From Burkholderiales bacterium (GTDB taxonomy: Bacteria; Pseudomonadota; Gammaproteobacteria; Burkholderiales; SG8-41), in assembly GCA_030683105.1 (NCBI GenBank), contig JAUXMZ010000016.1, forward strand, positions 56,752 to 120,751: a stretch of 64,000 nucleotides of DNA, read 5' to 3'. A program made the translations under genes and the position numbers. The notes beneath the pieces are model-generated. The model saw only the letters and a program-made list of their open reading frames with translations, was not told the DNA's origin and ran no database searches. Shown here in pieces: positions 11,059-18,531 of this stretch (positions are counted from its first letter, which is position 1; each line of letters starts with the position of its first letter).

Positions 11059-11967
11059 TCAGGCGAGGAATTCCCTGCCCTGGAGCGCCAGCGATCCGGC
11101 GCGTCCCGGAACCTGCCCGTCGAACACGATGTGTCGCGGCAGTCTTGCCACGTCAAGGCCGTCGGCGCGATCGCGCAAGGTGCCCAGTGCATAGCCCTGC
11201 GTGCGCCAGCCGCTGAGCAGCTGGTCAAAGACCGGGGCGAGTTTCATGCCTTCGAGTTCGGCATGCAGCGTGTAGACGTGTCCGCTGGCCGGAGGCGTTG
11301 CCGTCAGGCTGAGGACATGCTCCGCCACGGTTTCCGGGGTGATGCCATCGATACCGATCAGCTCGTCGAGCGTAGGCAGCGTGGTCGGCAGCTGGGGACA
11401 GGCAAAAATTTCCGCGTCATGAATCGGCATGAAGGGATGCGTGCCGCGGGTGTCCGAGCAATATCGAAAGCCGAGGCGCTGCGTCAGGCGCCAGGCATGA
11501 CGATTCATCTGCCATCCCGCCGCGCCGTGGGTTGTGGCAGGCTCGCCGAAGATATGCTGGAAGCGGTCGCAGGCGAGCTGCATTTCGCGCCGCGTCCATT
11601 CTGCATCCTGGTGCGCCACACCATCCTGCCATTTCACATGATCGTAAGTATGGATGCCGACTTCGTGCCCGGCGTCACGCACCTGGCGCATGATGTTCGC
11701 GTTGCGCAGGCCGATATCGGGCCCCGGCAGCAAGGTGCCGTAGAGCAGGGTGGTGAGGCCGTAATGCTCGAGCACCGATGTGCGCGATACCTTGCGCATG
11801 AATCCCGATCTGAAGACGCGCTTGATGGCACGGCCGGTATGGTCCGGGCCCAGGCTGAAAAGAAACGTGGCATGGGCCTGATGCCGGGAAAGCATTTCAA
11901 GCAGTTGGGGCACGCCCTCACGGGTGCCGCGATGGGTGTCGACGTCGATCTTGAGGGAAAGTTTCAT
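11059..11967 (-). CDS. arnD: 4-deoxy-4-formamido-L-arabinose-phosphoundecaprenol deformylase ArnD
   Basis: This 302-residue NodB-type polysaccharide deacetylase has the catalytic KIDVDTHRGTREG stretch near its start (the NodB Asp pair), the metal-binding GHEVGIHTYDH motif (about 110) and the THGAAGW motif (about 152). ArnD removes the formyl group from undecaprenyl-phosphate-Ara4FN before flipping. It is divergent from ugd and in the same locus as arnA, arnB, arnC and arnT, which makes this role far more likely than chitin or peptidoglycan deacetylation. Confidence 0.9.
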   Translation of the reverse strand: MKLSLKIDVDTHRGTREGVPQLLEMLSRHQAHATFLFSLGPDHTGRAIKRVFRSGFMRKVSRTSVLEHYGLTTLLYGTLLPGPDIGLRNANIMRQVRDAGHEVGIHTYDHVKWQDGVAHQDAEWTRREMQLACDRFQHIFGEPATTHGAAGWQMNRHAWRLTQRLGFRYCSDTRGTHPFMPIHDAEIFACPQLPTTLPTLDELIGIDGITPETVAEHVLSLTATPPASGHVYTLHAELEGMKLAPVFDQLLSGWRTQGYALGTLRDRADGLDVARLPRHIVFDGQVPGRAGSLALQGREFLA

Positions 11968-12102
11968 CGCCTGTGGTGACGGCTTTGGCGGCGTGCACGC
12001 CGATGCAGGACCGTGGAATCAGGTTGATACACCAACGTAGTGGTTCCAACGGCAGCGGGCAACAGGTAAAATTGGCGCACCATGAATATTGCGAGTGCCT
12101 GA

Positions 12103-13434
12103 ATGAAAATTTGCATGATAGGGAGCGGCTATGTCGGGCTTGTCACCGGCGCCTGTTTCTCCGAAATGGGTCACGAGGTGACGTGCGTCGACAAGGATTC
12201 TACCAGAGTCGCCCGGCTCAAAAAGGGAGAGATTCCATTTTACGAACCGGGCTTGTCGGAGATCGTGGTGCGCAATCAGCGGCAGAAGCGCCTCGCATTC
12301 TCGGGCAATCTGCAACAGGCGCTGACAGGTGCCGAGATCGTGTTCATCGGTGTGGGTACGCCGTCAAGCCCGGATGGATCCACCGACATGAGGCAGGTCA
12401 TGGCGGCAGCAACGGAAATCGGCCGCGGCCTCAAGGGATTCTGCACCATCGTCAACAAGTCCACGGCACCCGTTGGCACCGCTGAGCGCATCCGCAAGGC
12501 AGTTGCGCGTGAATTGGTTAAACGCAAGGTAGACATCGAATTCGATGTGGTCAGCAACCCCGAGTTTCTGAAGGAAGGGGACGCGGTCAAGGATTTCATG
12601 AGTCCCGACCGCGTGGTGATCGGCGCCGATTCCGATCGCGCGGTGCAGCTGATGCGCGCGCTTTACCTGCCATTCACCCGCAACCACGAGCGGCTGTTTG
12701 CAATGGGCGTGCGCGATGCCGAGATGACCAAGTACGCTGCGAACGCGATGCTGGCCACCCGGATTTCATTCATGAACGAGATCGCGGCGATGTGCGAGCG
12801 GCTCGGTGTGGATGTCGAGAATGTGCGCGTGGGTATCGGTTCCGACAGTCGTATCGGCTATTCATTCATCTACGCCGGCTGCGGCTACGGCGGTTCATGT
12901 TTTCCCAAGGACGTGCGCTCGCTGATTCACCAGGCGCGGCAGGCCAAGCAGCGGCCGCGCATCCTGGAGGCGGTCGAAGAAACCAACGAGAAACAGAAAC
13001 TCAGCCTCTACAACATCATCAAAAAGCATTTCGGCCGCACACTCAAAGGCAAGCTGATTGGTGTGTGGGGGTTGTCGTTCAAGCCGAATACGGACGATAT
13101 GCGCGATGCGCCATCCCTGGTACTGATCCGCAAGCTGATTGCAGCCGGCGCCAGGGTGCATGCATATGACCCGGTGGCCATGAGTGCGGCGCGTCATATG
13201 GTGCCGCAGGCATGGTTCAAATCGGGGACATTCAGGCTGTCGAAGGACCAGTATGAGGCCTTGAAAGGGGCGGATGCACTGGCGTTGGTCACCGAATGGA
13301 AATCGTTTCGCGCGCCCGATCTCGAGTTGATGAAACAGGTCATGCGCGGGAACCTGGTCGTGGACGGCCGCAATCAATACGACCCGGCCGCAGTCACGGC
13401 GGCCGGATTCGAGTACCACGGCATAGGCAGGTAA
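12103..13434 (+). CDS. ugd: UDP-glucose 6-dehydrogenase
   Basis: This 443-residue enzyme oxidises UDP-glucose to UDP-glucuronate with two NAD+, feeding L-Ara4N synthesis. The N-terminal Rossmann motif MIGSGYVGLVTGACFSE, the STAPVGT and NPEFLKEGDAV segments, the catalytic Cys in YAGCGYGGSCFPKD and the C-terminal UDP-binding domain (GVWGLSFKPNTDDMRDAPS) are all seen. It is on the plus strand, facing the arn genes, and ends 7 bp from the end of the arnA dehydrogenase gene. Confidence 0.95.
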   Translation: MKICMIGSGYVGLVTGACFSEMGHEVTCVDKDSTRVARLKKGEIPFYEPGLSEIVVRNQRQKRLAFSGNLQQALTGAEIVFIGVGTPSSPDGSTDMRQVMAAATEIGRGLKGFCTIVNKSTAPVGTAERIRKAVARELVKRKVDIEFDVVSNPEFLKEGDAVKDFMSPDRVVIGADSDRAVQLMRALYLPFTRNHERLFAMGVRDAEMTKYAANAMLATRISFMNEIAAMCERLGVDVENVRVGIGSDSRIGYSFIYAGCGYGGSCFPKDVRSLIHQARQAKQRPRILEAVEETNEKQKLSLYNIIKKHFGRTLKGKLIGVWGLSFKPNTDDMRDAPSLVLIRKLIAAGARVHAYDPVAMSAARHMVPQAWFKSGTFRLSKDQYEALKGADALALVTEWKSFRAPDLELMKQVMRGNLVVDGRNQYDPAAVTAAGFEYHGIGR

Positions 13435-13441
13435 GCCGCGC

Positions 13442-14485
13442 TCAGTCCATCAGATGCCGCGCCTCCGCGGTGTGGCCGCGATAGGCGTCGAATATCAGCT
13501 TCAGCGCCCGCTTCATGGTGAACCGCGGCTTCCAGTCGAGGTCGCGGCAGGTCAGGTCGATTTTGGGCACGCGGTTCTGCACATCCTGATAGCCTTTGCC
13601 GTAGTAAGCCTGCGCAGTCGTCTCGATCAACCGGACCTTCTTCGCATTTTTGGCATACTCGGGATAAGTGAGGGCCAGCGCCAGCATCATTTCAGCCAAG
13701 TCTTTGATAGAAAAATTATTTTTCGGATTTCCGATGTTGTAAATATTGCCGCTGGCCACGTTATTTTTGTTGGCGATGATTTTAACCAGGGCGTCGATGC
13801 CGTCGTCGACATAGGTAAACGAGCGTCGCTGCGTGCCGCCATCGACCAGCTTGATATTCTCGCCGCGCACGATGTGGCCCAGAAACTGGGTAATGACGCG
13901 CGAGCTGCCTTCCTTGGGCGTATTAATCGAATCGAGTCCTGAGCCTATCCAGTTGAACGGCCGGAACAGCGTGTAGTCCAGTCCCTGTTCCATGCCGTAG
14001 GCGTGGATCACGCGATCCATCAGCTGTTTCGCGCACGAGTAGATCCAGCGCGGCTTGTTGATCGGGCCCAGCACCAGTTCGGACGTCTCGGAGTCGAACT
14101 GCTTGTCGCGGCTCATGCCGTAGACTTCCGAAGTCGAAGGGAAGATCAGGCGTTTGCGGTGTTTTACGCACGAGCGCACGATAGGCAGATTGGCTTCGAA
14201 GTCGAGCTCGAACACCCGCAGCGGTTCCTTGACATAGGTTGCCGGCGTTGCAATCGCCACTAACGGCAGCACCGTGTCGCACTTGCGGATGTGATACTCG
14301 ATCCATTCCTTGTTGATGGTGATGTCGCCTTCGAAAAAGTGGAAACGTTTTTCGTCGAGCAGGTCGGAGATGCGCTCACAGCCCATGTCCATGCCGTAGA
14401 CTTCCCACGGCGTGGTGGCGAGGATGCGCTTGGAGAGATGGTGGCCGATAAAGCCGTTGACGCCCAGGATCAGTATTTTTTTCAT
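13442..14485 (-). CDS. UDP-glucuronate decarboxylase (ArnA dehydrogenase half, stand-alone)
   Basis: This 347-residue extended SDR enzyme corresponds to the C-terminal half of E. coli ArnA. It oxidises and decarboxylates UDP-GlcA to the 4-keto-pentose. Rossmann motif ILGVNGFIGHHLSKRI is at the N-terminus; PSTSEVYG supplies the Ser/Thr and YSCAKQLMDRV the catalytic Tyr-xxx-Lys. RPFNWIGSGLDS matches the ArnA-specific region. In this genome ArnA is split: the formyltransferase half is a separate gene 15 bp upstream on the same strand. Confidence 0.9.
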   Translation of the reverse strand: MKKILILGVNGFIGHHLSKRILATTPWEVYGMDMGCERISDLLDEKRFHFFEGDITINKEWIEYHIRKCDTVLPLVAIATPATYVKEPLRVFELDFEANLPIVRSCVKHRKRLIFPSTSEVYGMSRDKQFDSETSELVLGPINKPRWIYSCAKQLMDRVIHAYGMEQGLDYTLFRPFNWIGSGLDSINTPKEGSSRVITQFLGHIVRGENIKLVDGGTQRRSFTYVDDGIDALVKIIANKNNVASGNIYNIGNPKNNFSIKDLAEMMLALALTYPEYAKNAKKVRLIETTAQAYYGKGYQDVQNRVPKIDLTCRDLDWKPRFTMKRALKLIFDAYRGHTAEARHLMD

Positions 14486-14500
14486 GTTGGTTCGTTCCGT

Positions 14501-15427
14501 TCAGGGGGTTAACAAAATAGCGCTGCTTCCCAGCAGCAGGGCAAAGTTTTCGGGCGTGAGCCGCTGGCCGTCGATATCGGCCTCGAGTAATTTCAGCTTG
14601 CGGCCGTCGGCGCAGCGCAGTTCCAGTCCGCGGTCTGTCGCGCACAACTCCGGGGCTCCGGGGGTGCAGTCTGTTTGTTCAGTGTACAGCGTACGCAAAA
14701 TACGCAACCGGCGCGAGCCTACCGTGGTGAAAGCGCCGGGATAGGGCGGGGCCACCGCGCGCACCAGGTTATGGATGGTCCAGGCGTCTTTGTTCCAGTG
14801 GATGCGGCCATCCTCGGGCCGCCGGGCGCCAAAATAACCGCCGCGGGACAGATCCTGTGGTGTCAGCGCGGCGTTGCCGGCCACCAGCCCGGGCAGGCAG
14901 CGGTCGAGCGCAATTTCCGCAGCCAGCGTGACTTTGCGAAACACGTCGACTGCAAGGTCGTTGGGCAGTATCGGCACCGCCTGCTGATCGACGATACGGC
15001 CGGCGTCGGGTTTTTCGACCATCTCGTGCAGAGTCGCGCCCGTTTCGCGCTCGCCATGAATGATGGCCCAATTGACCGGCACCCGGCCGCGGTACTTCGG
15101 CAACAGCGATCCGTGCATATTGTAAGCACCGTGGCGCGCCAGTCGCAGCAGCTCCGGCTTCAGCATGGCACGGTAATAAAACGAAAAAATGAAATCAGGC
15201 TGCAATTCCCGGATACGCGCCACAACCTCGGGGGCATGCGGGTCCGGCGCGGTAAGCGACGGGATATCGTGTCGTTGCGCCAGTTGCGAGACGCTGTCGA
15301 ACCAGATGTTTTCATCCGGGTTGTCTTCATGCGTGATGACCAGCGGTACCTGGATGCGGTGGGCGAGAAGCACCGAGAGGCAGCGCACGCCTACGTCATG
15401 GTAAGCAAAAACGATGGCGCTTGTCAT
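14501..15427 (-). CDS. UDP-L-Ara4N formyltransferase (ArnA formyltransferase half, stand-alone)
   Basis: This 308-residue protein matches the N-terminal half of ArnA. It transfers a formyl group from 10-formyl-THF to UDP-L-Ara4N. FAYHDVG is the first strand; FSFYYRAMLKPE, the catalytic Asn/His of YNMHGSLLPKYRGR and the Asp of KPDAGRIV are present, followed by an OB-like C-terminal domain. The ATG at 15427 overlaps the stop of a preceding 45-residue ORF (ATGA) and has an AGAAGGA ribosome site. Its first 14 codons are repeated three times upstream at 134-bp intervals. Confidence 0.9.
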   Translation of the reverse strand: MTSAIVFAYHDVGVRCLSVLLAHRIQVPLVITHEDNPDENIWFDSVSQLAQRHDIPSLTAPDPHAPEVVARIRELQPDFIFSFYYRAMLKPELLRLARHGAYNMHGSLLPKYRGRVPVNWAIIHGERETGATLHEMVEKPDAGRIVDQQAVPILPNDLAVDVFRKVTLAAEIALDRCLPGLVAGNAALTPQDLSRGGYFGARRPEDGRIHWNKDAWTIHNLVRAVAPPYPGAFTTVGSRRLRILRTLYTEQTDCTPGAPELCATDRGLELRCADGRKLKLLEADIDGQRLTPENFALLLGSSAILLTP

Positions 15428-15561
15428 TGGGTCCTTCTCATTGCCGCCGCCAGCGCGACGTGTCCGGCGTGCTGTGCGCCGTGTCCGCACCAAGGCTGCG
15501 CCCACCGAGCCCCGGCGCCCACACCTACATCGTGGTAAGCAAACACGACAGCGCTTGTCAT
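15424..15561 (-). CDS. 45-residue coupled small ORF, unit 3 of the arn tandem repeat
   Basis: The peptide starts MTSAVVFAYHDVGV, nearly the N-terminus of the formyltransferase, continues with GAGARWAQPWCGHGAQHAG and ends HVALAAAMRRTQ. Its TGA overlaps the formyltransferase ATG (ATGA), and its own ATG overlaps the stop of the preceding unit. The variable tail contains AGAAGGA, the best ribosome site in the chain, just before the formyltransferase. Whether the peptide is stable is unknown; a leader or coupling role is inferred from structure only. Confidence 0.55.
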   Translation of the reverse strand: MTSAVVFAYHDVGVGAGARWAQPWCGHGAQHAGHVALAAAMRRTQ

Positions 15562-15695
15562 TGGCGCCATCTCATTACCATCGACAGCGCGGCAAATCCG
15601 GCGTGCCGTGCGCCGTGTCCGCACCAAGGCTGCGCCCACCGAGCCCCGGCGCCCACGCCTGCGTCATGGTATGCAAACACTACAGCGCGAGTCAT
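15558..15695 (-). CDS. 45-residue coupled small ORF, unit 2 of the arn tandem repeat
   Basis: The peptide starts MTRAVVFAYHDAGV, shares GAGARWAQPWCGHGA(R)HAG with its neighbours and ends FAALSMVMRWRQ. The start overlaps the stop of unit 1 and its stop overlaps the start of unit 3, both as ATGA. Differences from the other units in the first 14 codons are mostly at third positions. Confidence 0.5.
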   Translation of the reverse strand: MTRAVVFAYHDAGVGAGARWAQPWCGHGARHAGFAALSMVMRWRQ

Positions 15696-15829
15696 TGGCA
15701 CCATCCGCTTGGCAATGGCTGCACGATAAGTCCGGCGTGCTGTGCGCCGTGTCCGCACCAAGGCTGCGCCCACCGAGCCCCGGCGCCCACACCTACATCA
15801 TGGTAAGCAAAAACGATGGCGCGGGTCAT
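15692..15829 (-). CDS. 45-residue coupled small ORF, unit 1 of the arn tandem repeat
   Basis: The peptide starts MTRAIVFAYHDVGV, continues with GAGARWAQPWCGHGAQHAG and ends LIVQPLPSGWCQ. Its ATG overlaps the arnC stop (ATGA), which is where the formyltransferase itself would be expected to start in a compact arn operon. This unit may therefore occupy the ancestral start position, with the later units added by tandem duplication. Confidence 0.5.
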   Translation of the reverse strand: MTRAIVFAYHDVGVGAGARWAQPWCGHGAQHAGLIVQPLPSGWCQ

Positions 15830-16788
15830 TCGGGATCAGCAGGCGTTTTTTCGAGAACTGCGGCAATCAGATAACGGGGGCGGGCGCGCACCTGCTCGTA
15901 AATCCGGCCTATGTATTCACCGAGCAGGCCCAGGCCGAAGAGCATGATGCCGATCAGGAAAAATGCCAGGATGTCGCGGTCGAACAGCGCGCGCAGCCCT
16001 TCCCACAGGCTGCCGGAATTCAGCCAGCGGCTGCCGATGACGATGACGTAGGTTGCCATCGAGGCCAGCGAAACAAAAATGCCCAGGATCGAGAACATCT
16101 GCAGCGGCGCAATCGAAAATCCGGTCATCAGGTCGAAATTCAGACGCACCAGTTTGTACAGCGAATATTTGGACTCACCGGCTGTGCGCTCTTCGTGCCG
16201 TACTTCGACTTCCGTCGGATTGCGGGCGAAGGTATAGGCCAGCGCCGGAATGAAGGCGTTGACTTCGCGGCAACTGTTGATTGCGGCGATGATAGAGCGG
16301 CTGTATGCGCGCAGCATGCAGCCCTGGTCGGTCATTTTGATGCGGGTGGTGCGCTCGCGTATCGAGTTAAGCAGGCGCGAGGCCCAGCGCCGGAACCGGC
16401 TGTCGCGCCGCGCCATTCGGATCGACCCGACATAATCATAACCTTCGCTGATTTTCGCCAGAAGTTTGGGGATTTCTTCGGGGGGATTCTGCAGATCGGC
16501 ATCGAGTGTGACGATGACCTCACCCCGGCTGTGTTCGAAGCCGGCCATGATCGCGAGATGCTGCCCGAAGTTGCCGTTGAGCAGGACAACCCGCGTTTCA
16601 TCCGGACGCGTGTCGAACTTCTCCCTCAGCAGCGCCGCCGAGCGGTCGCGACTGCCGTCGTCGACAAAAATGACTTCGTAACTGGTGCCGAGTTGGTCAA
16701 GTGCGGGGTAAAGGCGGTCGAATAAAGCCTGCAGCCCAGCCTCTTCGTTGTACACCGGGATGACTATTGATACCTGCGGCGTGTTCAT
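15826..16788 (-). CDS. arnC: Undecaprenyl-phosphate Ara4FN transferase ArnC
   Basis: This 320-residue GT2 family membrane glycosyltransferase moves Ara4FN from UDP to undecaprenyl phosphate on the cytoplasmic face. It starts MNTPQVSIVIPVYNEE, then has VDDGSRD, the TLDADLQNPPEE metal-binding segment and two C-terminal membrane helices (about 235-260 and 270-295). The ATG at 16788 overlaps the arnB stop by ATGA, which decides the start over a longer in-frame extension. Its own stop overlaps the first 45-residue repeat ORF. Confidence 0.93.
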   Translation of the reverse strand: MNTPQVSIVIPVYNEEAGLQALFDRLYPALDQLGTSYEVIFVDDGSRDRSAALLREKFDTRPDETRVVLLNGNFGQHLAIMAGFEHSRGEVIVTLDADLQNPPEEIPKLLAKISEGYDYVGSIRMARRDSRFRRWASRLLNSIRERTTRIKMTDQGCMLRAYSRSIIAAINSCREVNAFIPALAYTFARNPTEVEVRHEERTAGESKYSLYKLVRLNFDLMTGFSIAPLQMFSILGIFVSLASMATYVIVIGSRWLNSGSLWEGLRALFDRDILAFFLIGIMLFGLGLLGEYIGRIYEQVRARPRYLIAAVLEKTPADPE

Positions 16789-17909
16789 GATCTCGATTCT
16801 ACAATGATATCGCTCACCGCCTGGCACACGCGCTCGACATCCGCGAACGCCATGCCCGGAAACAGCGGCAGCGTGACGGTTTCACGGCCGATACGCTCGG
16901 TGTTGGGAAAATCGCCTTCCTTGTATCCGAGCTTGCGGTAAAGCGAGAACAGGTGCATGGCGGGATAATGGATGCCGACGCCGATGCCCAGCCCGTGCAT
17001 CAGCTGTATGAATTGCTTGCGGTTGATGCGCAGCCGGGTGAGCGGCAGCAGCGGGACAAACATATGCCAGCTATGGCCGTCATCGCCGCGGGCAGGAAGC
17101 AGCAGCGGCGGATCGGTTTGCAAGTGCTCGAAATAATGCGCGGCCAGCGCCCTGCGTTTGGTGTTGAACGCATCGAGTTGCCTGAGCTGGCCGATGCCGA
17201 CGCAGGCCGCGACATCGGTCAGGTTGTACTTGCCGCCGGGCAGCACTACGTCGATATCGCCATCGGCATCCTTGCGTATGCCGTGGAAGCGCTGCAGGTC
17301 GACGGCATCGGCTTCGGCCTCGCCCGGCAGCGACAGGGCGCCGCCTTCGATGGTGGTCATGTTCTTGTTGGGATGAAAGCTGAATGAAACGATGTCGCCG
17401 AAGCTGCCGATTTTTTTGCCGCGCCAGCTGCTGCCTATGGCGTGGGCCGCATCCTCTATGACCCGCAGTCCGTGCTGCTTGGCCAGCGCGTAGAGCCTGT
17501 CCATATCCACCGGCAGCCCCGCGAAATGCACCGGCATGATCGCTTTGGTATTTGGGGTAATTGCCGAGGCCACCTGATCCAGGCTGACATTGCGGGTGTC
17601 GAGATCGACGTCCACGAATACCGGTTTGGCGCCTACCCGCATCACCACATTGGGTGTCGCGGTGAAGCTTAGCGCGGGGGTAATGACTTCGTCTCCGGGC
17701 CCGATGCCACAGGCCTGCAGTGCGACCTCGAGCGCGCCGGTGGCGGAAGTCAACGCGCGTACCCGCCGTCCTCCGAGATAGGTCGAAAGCGCCTGCTCCA
17801 GCGCCAGCACCTGCGGTCCGCTGGTGATCCAGCCTGAACGCAGCACCTCTGCTACGCCCTGGATCGTTTCTTCATCTATGGTGGGACGGGTAAAAGGCAA
17901 ATAGTCCAT
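16785..17909 (-). CDS. arnB: UDP-4-amino-4-deoxy-L-arabinose aminotransferase ArnB
   Basis: This 374-residue DegT/DnrJ/EryC1 family PLP enzyme transfers an amino group from glutamate to the 4-keto-pentose. DYLPFTRPTIDEETIQGV is a typical ArnB start, and SFHPNKNMTTIEGGAL contains the PLP-binding Lys. VIEDAAHAIGSSW holds the cofactor-binding Asp. It is the first gene of the arnB-arnC-(repeat)-formyltransferase-dehydrogenase run; a transposon remnant separates it from the ArnE/F-like gene. Confidence 0.93.
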   Translation of the reverse strand: MDYLPFTRPTIDEETIQGVAEVLRSGWITSGPQVLALEQALSTYLGGRRVRALTSATGALEVALQACGIGPGDEVITPALSFTATPNVVMRVGAKPVFVDVDLDTRNVSLDQVASAITPNTKAIMPVHFAGLPVDMDRLYALAKQHGLRVIEDAAHAIGSSWRGKKIGSFGDIVSFSFHPNKNMTTIEGGALSLPGEAEADAVDLQRFHGIRKDADGDIDVVLPGGKYNLTDVAACVGIGQLRQLDAFNTKRRALAAHYFEHLQTDPPLLLPARGDDGHSWHMFVPLLPLTRLRINRKQFIQLMHGLGIGVGIHYPAMHLFSLYRKLGYKEGDFPNTERIGRETVTLPLFPGMAFADVERVCQAVSDIIVESRS

Positions 17910-17945
17910 AATTTTTGATTACATGTTGTGGCCGGTTACGGCCCT

Positions 17946-18159
17946 AGGAGTTTGTCGGACTTAGCCCCGACAAACTCCTAAAATGGAAAAACCTAAAGAA
18001 CGAAGCGAAAAAACGCCATGCAAGTGACGTTTGTTCCGGCCAGCACAGCATTTCGAGACGCAACACTTCACTTTTAAGCAGCCTGTCGCCGCAGCGTCGA
18101 TCAAGGTCAATCCGGTAACACTACCCGTTCTGGTGAATGGGGCCAAGTCCGACAGGCTG
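17946..18159. mobile_element. Probable insertion-sequence remnant or MITE between arnB and the ArnE/F gene
   Basis: The left end GGAGTTTGTCGGACTTAGCC and the right end, read inverted, AGCAGCCTGTCGGACTTGGCC, share TGTCGGACTT and GCC, giving imperfect terminal inverted repeats about 214 bp apart. The left end also forms a perfect 13-bp hairpin (17946-17958 with 17967-17979), and AGCAGCCTGTCG recurs inside at about 18077. No transposase remains. The right end supplies the TAG stop of the ArnE/F-like gene. No clear target duplication was found. Confidence 0.6.
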
Positions 18160-18531
18160 CTAACTTCTTGCGACAATAAAGACGCCGATGATGATAAAAC
18201 AGATGCCGGTGAGCCGCATCACGGTCACCGCCTCGCCAAACAGATACCAGGCGGCAATGGCGTTGACGACATAGCCGATGGACAGCATCGGGTACGCAAT
18301 GCTCACCTCAACCCGTGACAGGGCCATGATCCAGACCACAACGCTGATCACATAGCATGCCAGACCACTGATGATATGAGGTTCTTGAGCGACTTTCCAT
18401 CCCACCGGCAGAATGTTCTCGCGTGAAAACTCGAAGACGCCGATGGCATTGGTGCCGGCTTTGAGCAGCAACTGCGCGGCGGCATTGAGCAGCACGCCGC
18501 ACAGCACCAGGGAAAAACTCAGGGCATTCAT
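18160..18531 (-). CDS. Small EmrE-like membrane protein, ArnE/ArnF-type flippase subunit
   Basis: The 123-residue protein has four hydrophobic helices (about 1-22, 50-72, 76-97, 100-122) and the AQLLLKAG motif near the N-terminus shared by ArnE/ArnF and EmrE-family proteins. In the arn pathway an ArnE-ArnF pair moves undecaprenyl-P-Ara4N across the inner membrane; only one such gene is present here, so it may act as a homodimer. It overlaps arnT by 4 bp. The stop codon coincides with the edge of a transposon remnant. Confidence 0.8.
   Translation of the reverse strand: MNALSFSLVLCGVLLNAAAQLLLKAGTNAIGVFEFSRENILPVGWKVAQEPHIISGLACYVISVVVWIMALSRVEVSIAYPMLSIGYVVNAIAAWYLFGEAVTVMRLTGICFIIIGVFIVARS

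Larger units (their letters stand above)
15391..15829. repeat. 134-bp tandem repeat, three extra copies of the formyltransferase 5' end
   Basis: The segment CTACGTCATGGTAAGC at 15391 recurs in variant form at 15525, 15659 and 15793, exactly 134 bp apart. About 62 bp of each unit (through CCGTGTCCGCACCAAGGCTG) is almost identical, while about 35 bp before each start codon is variable in sequence but not in length. 134 equals a 138-nt ORF minus the 4-nt ATGA overlap. Confidence 0.95.

Noticed and set aside
15391..15829. The repeat as an integron attC array or CRISPR
   Set aside because: Units are direct, coding and in frame with the next gene; there is no attC core or inverted structure and no integrase.
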